Source of the DNA: Bacteroidales bacterium
GTDB taxonomy: Bacteria; Bacteroidota; Bacteroidia; Bacteroidales; UBA10428
Length of the DNA stretch: 21,049 nt
Reading direction: 5' to 3'
NCBI GenBank assembly: GCA_016926235.1
Contig: JAFGOZ010000515.1
Coordinates: forward strand, 1-21,049
The notes below the pieces were generated by a model. The model was not told the origin of the DNA and made no database searches. It saw only the letters and a program-made list of their open reading frames with translations. Made by a program: the position numbers and the translations under genes. Shown piece after piece: positions 7,801 through 18,900 of this stretch. How positions within the stretch are numbered: position 1 is the first letter of the stretch; every line of letters begins with the position of its first letter.

Positions 7801-10800
7801 TTGCTGGTATGGCTGGTTTTTTGAAGATTGTTTTGTCAGCATACCATGGAAAAATTCCTGGAACCATAAACTACAAGGAATCAAACCCTGAAATTGATTT
7901 CGAAAATACCCCTTTTTATGTTACTACCGACACGCTAATATTGGACGAGAAAGAACAAAACATATTAGGAGTCAGTTCTTTTGGGGTAGGCAGTACTAAT
8001 ACGCATATATTAATTGAAGATTACAAAAGGCCATTATTGGTCAATAATGAAGAGCCTGCTGGGGAATTTCATTTAATTGTTACTTCAGGGAAAAATTACC
8101 ATTCCTTAAAGGCTAATATTGATAACCTTAAAGGATTTATTCAGGAAAATGAGAATGTAAAATTAGCTGATGTAGCCTATACTTCCCAGCTCAGAAGAGC
8201 GCATTTCCCCAAAAAAGCCTTTGTTGTGGCTGATGATAAGGATCAAATTATAAGTGAAAATTTTCAAACAGGTGAACACAGCAACAAAAGAAAGAAACTG
8301 ATATTTTTGTTCCCGGGACAGGGAGCGCAATATATCAATATGGGTAAATCACTTTATGAGAAAGATACCTTGTTTAAAGAATGGATAGATAAAGGTTTTG
8401 ACGCCTATAAAAATATTACCGGCAAAAGCCTAAAATCAATTATTTTTGATCCCATAGATCCAACCCTTATAAACAATACAGAATATACACAACCGGCACT
8501 TTTCATATTTTCTTATGCCATCACAAAAATATTTGAAAAGTATAGCATCATCCCCGATGCCACAATTGGACATAGTATTGGCGAATATACTTCTGCATGT
8601 TTAGCCGGGGTATTTGACTTTGAAACAGGCTTAAAAATCGTTATCAGGCGTGGAGAGTTGATGCAATCTGTCGAAACAGGCAGCATGATGGCAGTAAGGG
8701 TAGGATATAACGAGTTACAAGGATTAAATTCGGATCTTTTTGAGATTGCCGCTGATAATGCACCAAAAGCATGTACAATTAGCTTTAGGACAGAAAATAA
8801 GGTGGAAATTGAGGGACTTTTAGCATCAGAAGGCATCGATTTTATTAACCTGAAAACTTCACATGCATTCCATTCATCGCAATTTGACATAATACTTGAT
8901 AAGTTTGAGGATTATGTGAACACATTTTCACTGAATAAAAGCATACAAATACCGTTTATTTCTTGTTTAACAGGGGAATATGCCGATGAGGCTAAAACCT
9001 GCACAGGAAAATATTGGGCGTCACAGTTGAGGAACACGGTGAATTACAGCAAAGGTATCCGGCTCCTTCAGGAAAACGTCGATTGTGTTTTTTCTGAATG
9101 TGGCCCCAACGAACACCTCTCAGGCCTTACCCGGCAGAACCTTGATCCGGCAAAGAAAATAAAGATCATTTCCACCCTGGGGCGCGATAATTCTGAAGAT
9201 AAACTAAAGGTAATGCTTGAGTCAGTTGGAAATTTATGGCTTGCAGGTTGCCCTGTAAATTTTAATCCCTTTCATCAAAATCCCTCACGGAGTTTAATAA
9301 AACTCCCGAAATATGCCTTTGATAAAAAACGCTATTGGCTCGAAATTGACAGGCAAAAATTGGAAAAGAACATTCAAAATGAATTAAAAGTAGTAATCGA
9401 AACTGAATCTGATTTAGGTATTGTTAATATTAACAATAATGAGCTAAACAATTCTCTATCCCCTGTTGAAAAAGAATTATTTAAAATATGGTCATCATCC
9501 CTTGGAACGGCAGAGATTGATAAAACAGATAATTTCTTTGAACTGGGAGGGCATTCACTAATGGCCGTTCAAATAATTTCCTCGATAAATTCACTTTACA
9601 ATACAGAAATTTCATTGGATGAGTTTCTAAAGAATGAAAGTATCGAGGAACTTGCAAAGATTGTGGAATCGGCTCAAACAAACGGCGATAATGATAAAAG
9701 GGACGAATTACCTTTGATTCAAAAGGCCCCCTTATCGAGGAGCCAGAAAAGAGTTTGGATACTTTCGAACTTGACGCCTGATAACCCATGTTATAATGTC
9801 CCTTACCTTTATGAATTTAATGGTAACCTAGACACACGGATTTTTAAACAGGCACTTTCCACTATTTTCAAACGGCATACAATCTTATCGTCCCGTATTT
9901 ACGAAGAAAACAAAACCCCACATTATGAAACACGCAACGAAGAAGTATCTATCGAGGAAATTGATCTCTCTGGTATTTCAGCCTCGGAAAAAGAGAAACA
10001 GCTCCAGGAATTGACAATATCAAAAATAAGGACACCGTTTAACCTTGGTGGGGATAAACTATACAGGTTTAGCCTTGTCAGGTTTAATAATGAAAAGTTC
10101 TATTTTATTGCCGTTTTCAACCATTTAATTTTCGATGGGTGGTCATGGTGGGTATTTATCAATGAATTTAATGCAGCTTATAAACAAATAAAAGAAAATA
10201 ACCCATTAAACTTATCTGCAATTACCAAATCTCATTTTCAGTTTGCACTCTCCGAAGGAGAAAGTATACGCCCTGAAATAGCCGGATATTGGAAAAGTAA
10301 AATGGCAGGTGTCCCGGGTCAGCTTAATCTACCTTACGATAAAAAGCGTCCGGCGGTAAATTCTGGTTTAGGAACAAAAATTCCATTTAACCTGACAGGT
10401 GAACAATCGGTCAAGTTGCGGGCACTAAGCAAGTCAGGTACAACAACCCTCTTTAATACGTTGTTAACTGCCTACAGCATATTATTAAATAAGTATACCC
10501 ACGATACCGATTTCTGCATAGGTTCTTATTTTAACGAAAGGCCCAACAACGATTACCGGAATAGCATGGGTATGTTTGTCAATACACTGGTATTGAGGAT
10601 ACTAATTAATACGAACGAGCGTTTTGCCGATCTTTTAAATAATATAAAAAAAACCACATTAGAAGCAATGACAAACCAACCAATTGGTTTTGATGATATA
10701 GTAAATATTGTAAAGCCTCCAAGGCAATTTAATATTAACCCCATCTTTCAAACCGTATTTGCATGGCACGGGGATGCATTTTCTACCATTACACACGATG

Positions 10801-12905
10801 ATTTTGTTGCTGAAAGTGTTAGCTTGACAAAAGGCATATCTCCTTTCGATTTAACATTGAATATGTGGGAAAAAGACGGGATTATCGAAGGGGATTTTGA
10901 GTTTAACGAAGATATTTTTACTGATAATACTATCTTTAGGTTGAAGGAAAATTTCATTGCTTTGATAAATCAGTTGGTTACCACAACAAATTGCTCTATT
11001 AAAAATATTAACGTGATAAGCCAAGAAGAAAAACTGGCAATTGACAGGTATAATAGCACTTATACTAAACTTCCGGATGATGATGTTCCCCGGATTTTTG
11101 AAAAAATTGCTCATGAACAAGCCGATAAGATTGCATTAATTTGTGGAGATAATACAATAACCTACCGGCATTTAGATGAAAATGTAAATAAACTTGCCAA
11201 TTATTTAATTAGTAAACAAATTAAAAGTAACGATACCATTGGTATCTGTGTCGATCGTTCAATTGATATGGTAATCTGTATGTTGGCTTCACTAAAACTG
11301 GGGGCTACTTACCTTCCTTTGGATCCTGACTTTCCTGAAGATCGATTAAATTTTATGGTTGAAGACTCTGAAGCAAAAATCATTTTAACACAACCGCACC
11401 ACCTGACAAAATTCGAAGAAAACTCTGCAATGAAAGTATTGTACACATATACTTCTGCCGAGTTTAAATCTTTAAGCGGAGTATTGGGTTTACCTGCCCC
11501 CGACAGGTATTCGAATGCATACATTTTATATACATCGGGGTCAACAGGAAAGCCCAAAGGGGTTAAAATACACCATGAGGCACTTACAAACTTCCTGGTT
11601 AGTATGGCTGTTGAGCCGGGTTTTGATAAAGATGATATTTTATTGGCGGTAACAACCATATCATTCGATATTTCAATTCTTGAATTGTTTTTGCCATTGA
11701 TAAAAGGCGGTATAATTGTTCTGGCTGAATCAAGAGATGTGTTGGATGGCAACAGGTTAGTCAATTTAATTGAAAAATACAATGTTAGTTTTTTTCAGGC
11801 CACACCAGGCCGATGGAATATTATGCTGCAAAATGGCTGGAAGGGGAAACATAATTTGAAAGCTCTGGTTGGAGGAGAGCCACTACCAACACAACTAATC
11901 GATAATTTACTGCCTAAAGTAAAAGAATTATGGAATATGTATGGCCCAACGGAAACAACCATCTGGTCTACAATAAAGAAAATAGAAACATCTGCACTGC
12001 CTGTTCTGGTGGGCAAACCCATATATAATACAATAATCAAGATCCTTTCCGATGATAATATTGAAATGCCCATCGGTTCAATCGGCGAAGTTTGTATCGG
12101 AGGGCTCGGTGTTGCAAAGGGTTACCATAAACGCGAAGAGCTTACAAAAGAAAAGTTTATTCAACTTGACAATGGAGAGCTTTATTATAAAACCGGCGAC
12201 AAAGGAAGGATTCGATCTGATCTCGAATTGGAACTATTTGGGCGGATAGACAACCAGGTTAAGATACGCGGGTACCGCGTTGAACCTAGTGAAATAGAAA
12301 AATTATTAAACAAAATTACTGGGGTTGAAGAATCAATCGTAAAAGTCTATAAATTTTCCGAAACCGATGAAAGGTTAGTGGCATTTCTCAACACGAACCA
12401 TAGTTTCACAGAATCAAAAGATTCTATTTTGAAAACTTTGCGGAAAGATCTGCCCGAATATATGGTACCATCCTCCTATTACATTGAAACGGAATTTCCC
12501 CGTACACCAAACGGCAAAATAGACAGGAAGCTTCTGAAAATCAACAATAATGAACTTCAAAATACCGATTCGGTTACAAAATCATTTAGCAAAAATGATT
12601 TTTCAGCAATTGAGTTAAAAATTAAAGATATTTGGAAAGAACACCTGAAAGTTGACAACATAGGAAAGAACGAAAACTTTTTTGATATTGGAGGAACTTC
12701 GCTCACTCTTTTAGAGGTTGTAAAAGATATAAATAAACTTGTTGAAAAAGAAATTGATATAATAGAGTTTTTTGACAATACAACAATTAAATCTATTAGT
12801 ACTTTAATTAACTCTGTGACTGAAAAAAATCAGGAAATAGCTGAAAAACAATCAACAAGTTCACGAATCAGGGATTTAGCTTCAAAACGAAGAAATAAAA
12901 AGTAA
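4848..12905 (+). CDS. Hybrid NRPS-PKS, A(Ser)-T-KS-AT-T-C-A(Gly)-T
   Basis: This 2685-residue cytosolic megasynthase starts an assembly line. Domains in order: A1 about 15-515 (TSGSTGKPKG near 168, GKIDRK Lys510); T1, Ser564; KS about 625-1055 with Cys805, His941, His981; AT about 1148-1440 with Ser1243 in GHSIGEY and HAFH (His1342), a malonyl-type pattern; T2, Ser1570; C about 1620-2060 with NHLIFDG (His1759); A2 about 2080-2565 (Lys2557); T3, Ser2618; then a basic tail. Pocket residues read by eye give DVWHFSLVDK for A1 (serine, as in EntF) and DILQLGMIWK for A2 (glycine). Only about 85 residues separate AT and T2, leaving no room for KR, DH or ER. There is no C domain before A1, so it is a loading module. 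GTG 4848 is the listed start; ATG 4881 also precedes the conserved region. The stop is 2 nt before the next gene. Confidence 0.95.
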   Translation: MLLINPNKKPKMIAEKCIHHVFEEQVKQTPDNIAVKFQESTLTYGELNNYTNALANQLIAKNVQIEDFILVYMDRRLELMVSIYGVLKAGGVYVPVSGDYPQQRFLDIIEDTKAKVLITEEKYLANIPEGIETIVIDSFFETVSDEEYKRPNVDVKSNNLAYAIFTSGSTGKPKGVLIEHHSVINRIEWMQKEYPINSSDIILQKTTITFDVSIWELFWWSFVGASQVLLPNTYEKSPEKLFDCVVKEKVTVMHFVPSMFNVSLSYLKSIQLQNKLNTLKWIFCSGEELLPNSVSDFYELSSVKQNNETVLVNLYGPTEATVDVTYYTCPKEVPSVIPIGKPIDNTQIYIIDESNQILPPNAEGELVICGVNLARGYLNREELTAEKFIYIDNNNQKVRAYKSGDKAFIDNNGDIIYKGRFDTQVKIRGFRIELGEIENRVIEIEGIKESACILDKAGTIHAQIICYYSTELNKSLEIEFKKYLEDKLPQYMIPSKFIKLEDMPRTISGKIDRKNLPAPDKTPVNKKTKYSGELENQILEVWREVLEIENIDTNDNFFDIGGNSLLVPFVSEKLKSRFGVDLKTLDVFQFPTVNSLVKQLIRFENIEKQTVSINDTMDSADKNTESKIAIIGLAGKFPDSETAEEFWQNMLDKKELIQVFDDEILRRVDSTYEKNKDNPNYIKSRGILKDIELWDARFFGWSDHDARYTDPQQRIWFEQVWYALEDAGYDPFNYSGDIGVFAGVNLNSYLFDNILRDRKIYEDYMHFGDAETFQTYVNNDPAFIATRTSYLFNLKGPAINVQSACSTALMSIIQACNSLKLGESDMAIAGAVSVQTPQELGYIYQKGGMRSADGHCRPFDKDASGTVFSNAVGVVVLKRLDDAIRDNDNIYATIRGWAINNDGNDKIGFAAPGVNGQANLHRKAHKNAKVHPEDIKYIEAHGTGTVMGDPIEVTALTQAFSERTSKKQYCGIGSSKSNIGHTDEVAGMAGFLKIVLSAYHGKIPGTINYKESNPEIDFENTPFYVTTDTLILDEKEQNILGVSSFGVGSTNTHILIEDYKRPLLVNNEEPAGEFHLIVTSGKNYHSLKANIDNLKGFIQENENVKLADVAYTSQLRRAHFPKKAFVVADDKDQIISENFQTGEHSNKRKKLIFLFPGQGAQYINMGKSLYEKDTLFKEWIDKGFDAYKNITGKSLKSIIFDPIDPTLINNTEYTQPALFIFSYAITKIFEKYSIIPDATIGHSIGEYTSACLAGVFDFETGLKIVIRRGELMQSVETGSMMAVRVGYNELQGLNSDLFEIAADNAPKACTISFRTENKVEIEGLLASEGIDFINLKTSHAFHSSQFDIILDKFEDYVNTFSLNKSIQIPFISCLTGEYADEAKTCTGKYWASQLRNTVNYSKGIRLLQENVDCVFSECGPNEHLSGLTRQNLDPAKKIKIISTLGRDNSEDKLKVMLESVGNLWLAGCPVNFNPFHQNPSRSLIKLPKYAFDKKRYWLEIDRQKLEKNIQNELKVVIETESDLGIVNINNNELNNSLSPVEKELFKIWSSSLGTAEIDKTDNFFELGGHSLMAVQIISSINSLYNTEISLDEFLKNESIEELAKIVESAQTNGDNDKRDELPLIQKAPLSRSQKRVWILSNLTPDNPCYNVPYLYEFNGNLDTRIFKQALSTIFKRHTILSSRIYEENKTPHYETRNEEVSIEEIDLSGISASEKEKQLQELTISKIRTPFNLGGDKLYRFSLVRFNNEKFYFIAVFNHLIFDGWSWWVFINEFNAAYKQIKENNPLNLSAITKSHFQFALSEGESIRPEIAGYWKSKMAGVPGQLNLPYDKKRPAVNSGLGTKIPFNLTGEQSVKLRALSKSGTTTLFNTLLTAYSILLNKYTHDTDFCIGSYFNERPNNDYRNSMGMFVNTLVLRILINTNERFADLLNNIKKTTLEAMTNQPIGFDDIVNIVKPPRQFNINPIFQTVFAWHGDAFSTITHDDFVAESVSLTKGISPFDLTLNMWEKDGIIEGDFEFNEDIFTDNTIFRLKENFIALINQLVTTTNCSIKNINVISQEEKLAIDRYNSTYTKLPDDDVPRIFEKIAHEQADKIALICGDNTITYRHLDENVNKLANYLISKQIKSNDTIGICVDRSIDMVICMLASLKLGATYLPLDPDFPEDRLNFMVEDSEAKIILTQPHHLTKFEENSAMKVLYTYTSAEFKSLSGVLGLPAPDRYSNAYILYTSGSTGKPKGVKIHHEALTNFLVSMAVEPGFDKDDILLAVTTISFDISILELFLPLIKGGIIVLAESRDVLDGNRLVNLIEKYNVSFFQATPGRWNIMLQNGWKGKHNLKALVGGEPLPTQLIDNLLPKVKELWNMYGPTETTIWSTIKKIETSALPVLVGKPIYNTIIKILSDDNIEMPIGSIGEVCIGGLGVAKGYHKREELTKEKFIQLDNGELYYKTGDKGRIRSDLELELFGRIDNQVKIRGYRVEPSEIEKLLNKITGVEESIVKVYKFSETDERLVAFLNTNHSFTESKDSILKTLRKDLPEYMVPSSYYIETEFPRTPNGKIDRKLLKINNNELQNTDSVTKSFSKNDFSAIELKIKDIWKEHLKVDNIGKNENFFDIGGTSLTLLEVVKDINKLVEKEIDIIEFFDNTTIKSISTLINSVTEKNQEIAEKQSTSSRIRDLASKRRNKK

Positions 12906-12907
12906 AA

Positions 12908-15900
12908 ATGGAAAAATATGAAGACGGGATTGCAATCATAGGCATGTCATGTCGTTTTCCCGGTGCAAATAATATTGTAGAATATTGGAATAACCTTTTG
13001 CAAAATAAGGAATCGATCCATTTATTCACCGATGATGAATTGAAAGACTTTGAGTATGATTTTGAAAATATAAAAAACAAATCGAACTATGTAAAGGCAA
13101 AAGGTATAATTGAAGATATCGATAAATGGGATGCTGGTTTTTTCAACACCACCCCCAGGGATGCTGAAATCATGGATCCACAGCTCCGGTTATGGCTCTC
13201 AAATACATGGCATGCTTTTGAGGATGCAGGTATTGATCCCTATAACTTTAATGGTAATATTGGTGTTTATGCAGGTTCTATTTCTAACTATTATTTGCTT
13301 AATAACGTTCTTCGTGATCCTGAAACATACGAGTTATACATAAGGAACCGCACACCAGAAATTTTCCAGGCCTATGTCAATAGCGATCCCATGTTTTTGG
13401 CAACACATACAGCCTATTTTTATAATTTAAAGGGTACTGCGATTTCTATGCAAACAGCCTGTTCCACCGCACTTGTTGCCGTTTCGCAGGCTTGTAACAG
13501 TCTTTTTGCACAAGAGTCAGATGTTTGCATTGCAGGTGGTGTAACAGTTGTTGTACCTCAGGAATCAGGTTATATCTATAATGAAGGTGCAATACTTTCA
13601 CCCGATGGGCATTGCCGTTCTTTTGATAAGGATAGTAAAGGGACTGTTTTTTCAAATGGTGTAGGAACAGTTGTTTTGAAAAGACTTGAGGATGCAGTAG
13701 CTGATAACGATAGGATATATGCTGTACTGCGTGGCTGGTCAACAAATAACGATGGAAATGAGAAAATTGGTTTTACTGCTCCAAGTATTGAAGGTCAACG
13801 AAAAGCTATTTCATCAGCTTATTCATTTGCAGACATTGATGCAGGAGATATTTGTTATATCGAGGCACATGGGACAGCAACACCATTAGGTGATCCAATT
13901 GAAGTTAAAGCTTTAACAAAAGCTTTTAGAGAATACACAGATAAAAATCAGTTTTGTGGCTTAGGCTCTGTAAAAAGTAATATTGGACACCTTGATGCAG
14001 CAGCTGGAGTTGCTGGTTTAATAAAAGTTGCATTATCCGCCTATCACAAGTTTATCCCGGCGACACTGCACTTTAAAGAACCTAATCCTTTATTAAATAT
14101 CTCTGAAACTCCATTTTTTGTTGTCGATAAGAATATTGAATGGAATGAACCACGCTTAATGACAATGGGGGTAAGTTCTTTTGGTGTTGGAGGGACAAAT
14201 GCACACGTAATTCTTTCTAACTTTCAAAAAGAAGAGCCAGAAAATAATGTTAAAAAAGAAGAAATACCTGCATTATACATATTATCTGCAAAATCAGAAT
14301 ACTCTGTGAAAGAAATGCAGAAAAACCTACAAAATTTTATTCAGGATAACCCAGATACTGATAAACATCAGATTGCAGCATCTTTGCAGTTCCGAAGGGC
14401 ACATATGCCTTTCCGCTCCTATATGTTATCTGGTAAACAAAAAGGTACTGTTCTTAATTCTTTTAGCCACTATAATTTCCAAGAAGCAGAAAACAAGATA
14501 GTCTTCCTATTTCCAGGGCAGGGAGCTCAATACATAAACATGGGGAAAAACCTGTTTAATACCGAAGAAGTTTTCAGGCAGGCTATGGAAACTTGTTTTT
14601 CTCTATACCACTCAATAACAGGATCCGATATTAAACCTGTTGTATTTACAGATGCAGAAAACGCAAATGAGGCAATTTTAACCGAAACAAGGATAACACA
14701 ACCAGCTTTATTCATTATTGAATATGCTTTAGCCCAACTTTACAGTCATTACGGGATACAACCGAATTATTGCTTGGGGCATAGCATTGGGGAATATACC
14801 GCTGCGTGCATTTCAGGGGTATTTGATCTTGAAACTGCACTTAAGGTTGTTATCAAACGCGGCGAACTAATGTATAGCGCTCCTAAGGGAAGTATGATGG
14901 CTGTTCCAGTTTCCGTTGAAAAAATAAAGACTTTTCAGGGGAAACTATTTGAAATTGCAGCCATCAATTCACCCAATATGTGTACCATCTCATACCCTGA
15001 TGAACATGAAAACCAGATAATCCTATCACTCGAAGAAAATGAGTTAAGATATTTTCCGCTTAATACCTCACACGGATTTCATTCAAGTGCATTTGAACCT
15101 ATAATGGACGAGTTTGCAACTTACGTTAACAGCTTTGAATTAAATGCTCCTACAATACCATTTATCTCATGTTTAACAGGAGATTATATTACTTCTACTC
15201 AGGCCACAAGTGGTCAATATTGGGCTGCCCAATTAAGAAATAGTGTATTATTTTCAAAAGGTATCGATACAATTGCAAAGAATCCAGATATTGTTTTTAT
15301 TGAAGTGGGACCTAATACTCATCTAAAAGGACTTGTTCAGCAAAATAATTCACTGGCAAAAAAGGATGTAATAATAACTTCCTTAGGGAAACTTGACGAT
15401 AATACCGATCAGGAGCGATTCTACAAGTCGCTTGGAGAAACATGGATTAGGGGGATAAAGGTTGATTTTTCCAAATTCTATTCAAATAATTTACCTGAAC
15501 ATATTTCATTACCTCCATATGCATTTGAAAAGAACAGGTATTGGATCGATTTTAAAGTGAATTCTGATACAAAAGTTCAGGAAAAGTTAGAAGAAAAATT
15601 AACTACTAAAAATAATTCTACAGAATCGAAAAATATTTTGGAAGTATTATTGGATCTATGGAAAGAACAAACCCAAATAAATGATATATCCATAGGAGAC
15701 AACTTCTTTGAAATAGGTGGAAATTCACTTATAGCATTGCAATTAATAAACAGGATTAAAGATGTTTTCGATATTACTATTACCTTAAAAGATTTTCTTG
15801 AAAATGATACTATTGAAAAACTTAGTAAGTTAATCAACTTAAAATTTAAGACGAAAGAAGTTATTCAAACAAATGAAAAAGAGATAGTTATTGAACTTGA

Positions 15901-18900
15901 GCATATTCCTGATTCTTATAACCTTCCTTTAACTGGAAATCAGAAAAGGCTTTGGCTTATTTACAAAATGGAACCTGATATTCCATCATATATTATTACA
16001 AACACATTTCGATTATCTGGATCAATAAATTATCAAACTTTTGAACAAAGTTTCGAGAAACTATTCAATCGGCATCATATCGTTTTTTCTAGATTTAAAG
16101 AAATTGAAGGAGAACCTTATTGTGAGATTGTTCCTGAAAAAGTAAAAGTTAATTTTATTGACTATTCTAAATTATCTAAAGAAGATAGTACTCAAAAAAT
16201 AAACAAGATTATTGAATCTGACTCGAAAAATGTCTTCAATCTAAATACAGGACCATTATTCAGATTATATTTATTTAAATCCGGTGAAACCGAGCATATA
16301 TTCCATTTCAGTATTCATCATATTGTGTTTGATGGATGGTCATGGTCAGTATTTGCAAATGATTTTATTCAACTATACAATGGCTTGTTAAATGGAAAGG
16401 ATATAAAACTAAATGAACTTAAATACCAACTGTATGATTATGCAAAATGGGAAGATAGACCTGCAACAAAAATAAACCAGGAGAAATCAGTTTTATTTTG
16501 GCAAAATTATTTAAAAGATTCTTCAAACATCCTGAATTTCCCTTACGATTATCAGAGAAAAGAAAACCCATCAGGAAGAGGAAGTTTTGAAAAAGTGAGC
16601 TTGACACCTGAAATATCAGACAAGCTCAGAAAAATAAGCAAAGAGGAAGGCGTTTCATTGTTTTCTACAATGTTTGGTTTGTTTGGCATTTTAATTCATA
16701 AATACTCCAACGATAAAGATTTAAACATTGGTCTACCTGTAGCATACCGACCACATTCTGAACTCGAAAAGGTATTTGGCATGTTTGTAAATACAGTTGT
16801 TGTTCGGCTTTATTACAATAAAGAAAGTACATTCAGAGATTTAATCCATGCAACCAATAAATCTGCAATGGATGCCATTGATCACCAGGACCTGGCATTT
16901 GATAAAGTAGTTGAAATTGTAAAACCTGGTCGTGTCTCAAATATAAACCCATTATTCCAAGTTTCCTTTGCATGGCAAAACAATCTTGACAGGCCTATTA
17001 ATATTGAGGGAGTGAAAAGCGAAAGGATCATTGGGCATGAAATGGCAGCAGAATTTGATTTATCTATAAACCTATGGGAGTTAAACCATATCATCCAGGG
17101 TACTTTTGAATATAATGTAGATATATTAAAAAAGGAAACGATCATTCGATTAAAAAAGCATTTTATTAAACTAATTGAAAACCTGATTGAAAATTTAGAC
17201 ACCCCTATAAGCTCAATTTCTCTGGCTACTGAGGATGAAATCAAATTAATTTCTGAATTAAACAATACATCAACAGATTACCCACGAGATAAAACAATTA
17301 TTGAGTTATTTGAAGAACAGGTGCAACATTTTCCCGAAAAGAAAGCATTGGTTTTTAAAGAAAAATTTCTTACGTACAAACAACTGAATGAAAAGGCGAA
17401 TCAACTTGCAAGAACTTTAAGAAAGAAAGGCGTTTCTGCAAACAACCCGGTTGCATTATTAATTGAAAAATCTCTTGAAGCTTATATCGGGATGTTGGGA
17501 ATTTTAAAAGCCGGTGGTGGATATGTACCTATAGATCCAGAATTACCCGTTGAACGGATTCAATATCTTATCAATGATTCTGGCTGTCGGTTTATTCTGA
17601 CGACATCTAAATATAGTGATATTCAAGTCAAAGGCACAGAGAGTGTTGATTTAAATTTAAAAAGTGTTTACGATGATAAAACAACAAATCTTGATATCAT
17701 TGTTCAACCAACAAACCTCGCTTACATAATTTATACTTCCGGAACAACAGGATTATCCAAGGGAACAACAATACCGCACAGAGGAGTAGTAAGACTTGTT
17801 AAGAATAATGTATACGCTGGTTTTACGGCAGAAGATAATATTCTTCAGTCGTCCTCAATTGTCTTTGATGCCTCCGTGGAAGAAATTTTTGGAGCACTAT
17901 TAAATGGCAGCTCCTTACATATTATTACTAAAGAAATGATATTGGATCCCCAAATATTTAGTGAAATAATTTCTACTAATAATATTACTGTTGTGGGACT
18001 GACATCTGCTCTATTTTCTCAACTAGCAGAATATGATATTGATATATTTTCAAAGGTAGAACTGTTAATTCTAGGTGGGGATGTAGTATCTGTACCTCAT
18101 GTAAATAAATTAAGAAAGCATTGTCCCAGTATAAATGTCTTGAATACATATGGCCCAACTGAGAATTCTGTAAATTCTACTTTTTATAAAATTGATAAAG
18201 AATTTGAAAATAATGTGCCGATAGGTAAACCTATTAGTAATTCAACCGCTTATATCTTTGATGAATATTTAAACTTGCAACCTGTTGGAGTTATTGGTGA
18301 ATTATATGTAGGAGGAGATGGGGTATCATTGGGATATTTAAACAGAGATGATTTAAACAAGAAATGTTTTATTGAAAACCCTGTTAATCCTAGAGAACGT
18401 TTATACAAAACAGGTGACTATGTTAAGTTGCTTCCTGACGGAAATATTGAATTCCAGGGCAGGGTTGACAATCAAATTAAAATCAGGGGGTTAAGGGTAG
18501 AGCTTGAAGAAATAGAATCTGTTATTAGTGGATTAAAACATATAAGAGCTACTGTTGTTAAACCTTTTAAAATAGAAAATGGTGATTATAGATTGGTAGC
18601 TTTTATTGATGTGCCTGAAACATTGGATATAGACATTGACGATATTTCGAAAGAACTTAAGGCAAAACTACCTGCTTATATGATTCCTTCAGCTTTTAAA
18701 ATAGTTCATGGGTTCCCAAAAAATTCAAGTGGAAAAATAGACAGAAAAAAAATCGATTATAATGAATCCTTGATTAACAATGATAATAAACCCATTGAAA
18801 ATATTTCTTCGTTTGAACGAAAAATTCTTGATGTTTGGATTAATCACTTAAAATATAGTGATTTTGGAATTGATGAAGACTTTTTTCAATTAGGCGGAAG

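Noticed and set aside
9168..9430. Possible KR or other reductive domain between AT and carrier domain in the first protein
   Set aside because: Only about 85 residues separate AT and T2, too few for a KR, and no nucleotide-binding GxGxxG motif is seen. The second protein shows the same short linker.
11309..11782. 157-codon open frame on the - strand
   Set aside because: Antisense to the conserved A2 domain core, with no domain or start context of its own.
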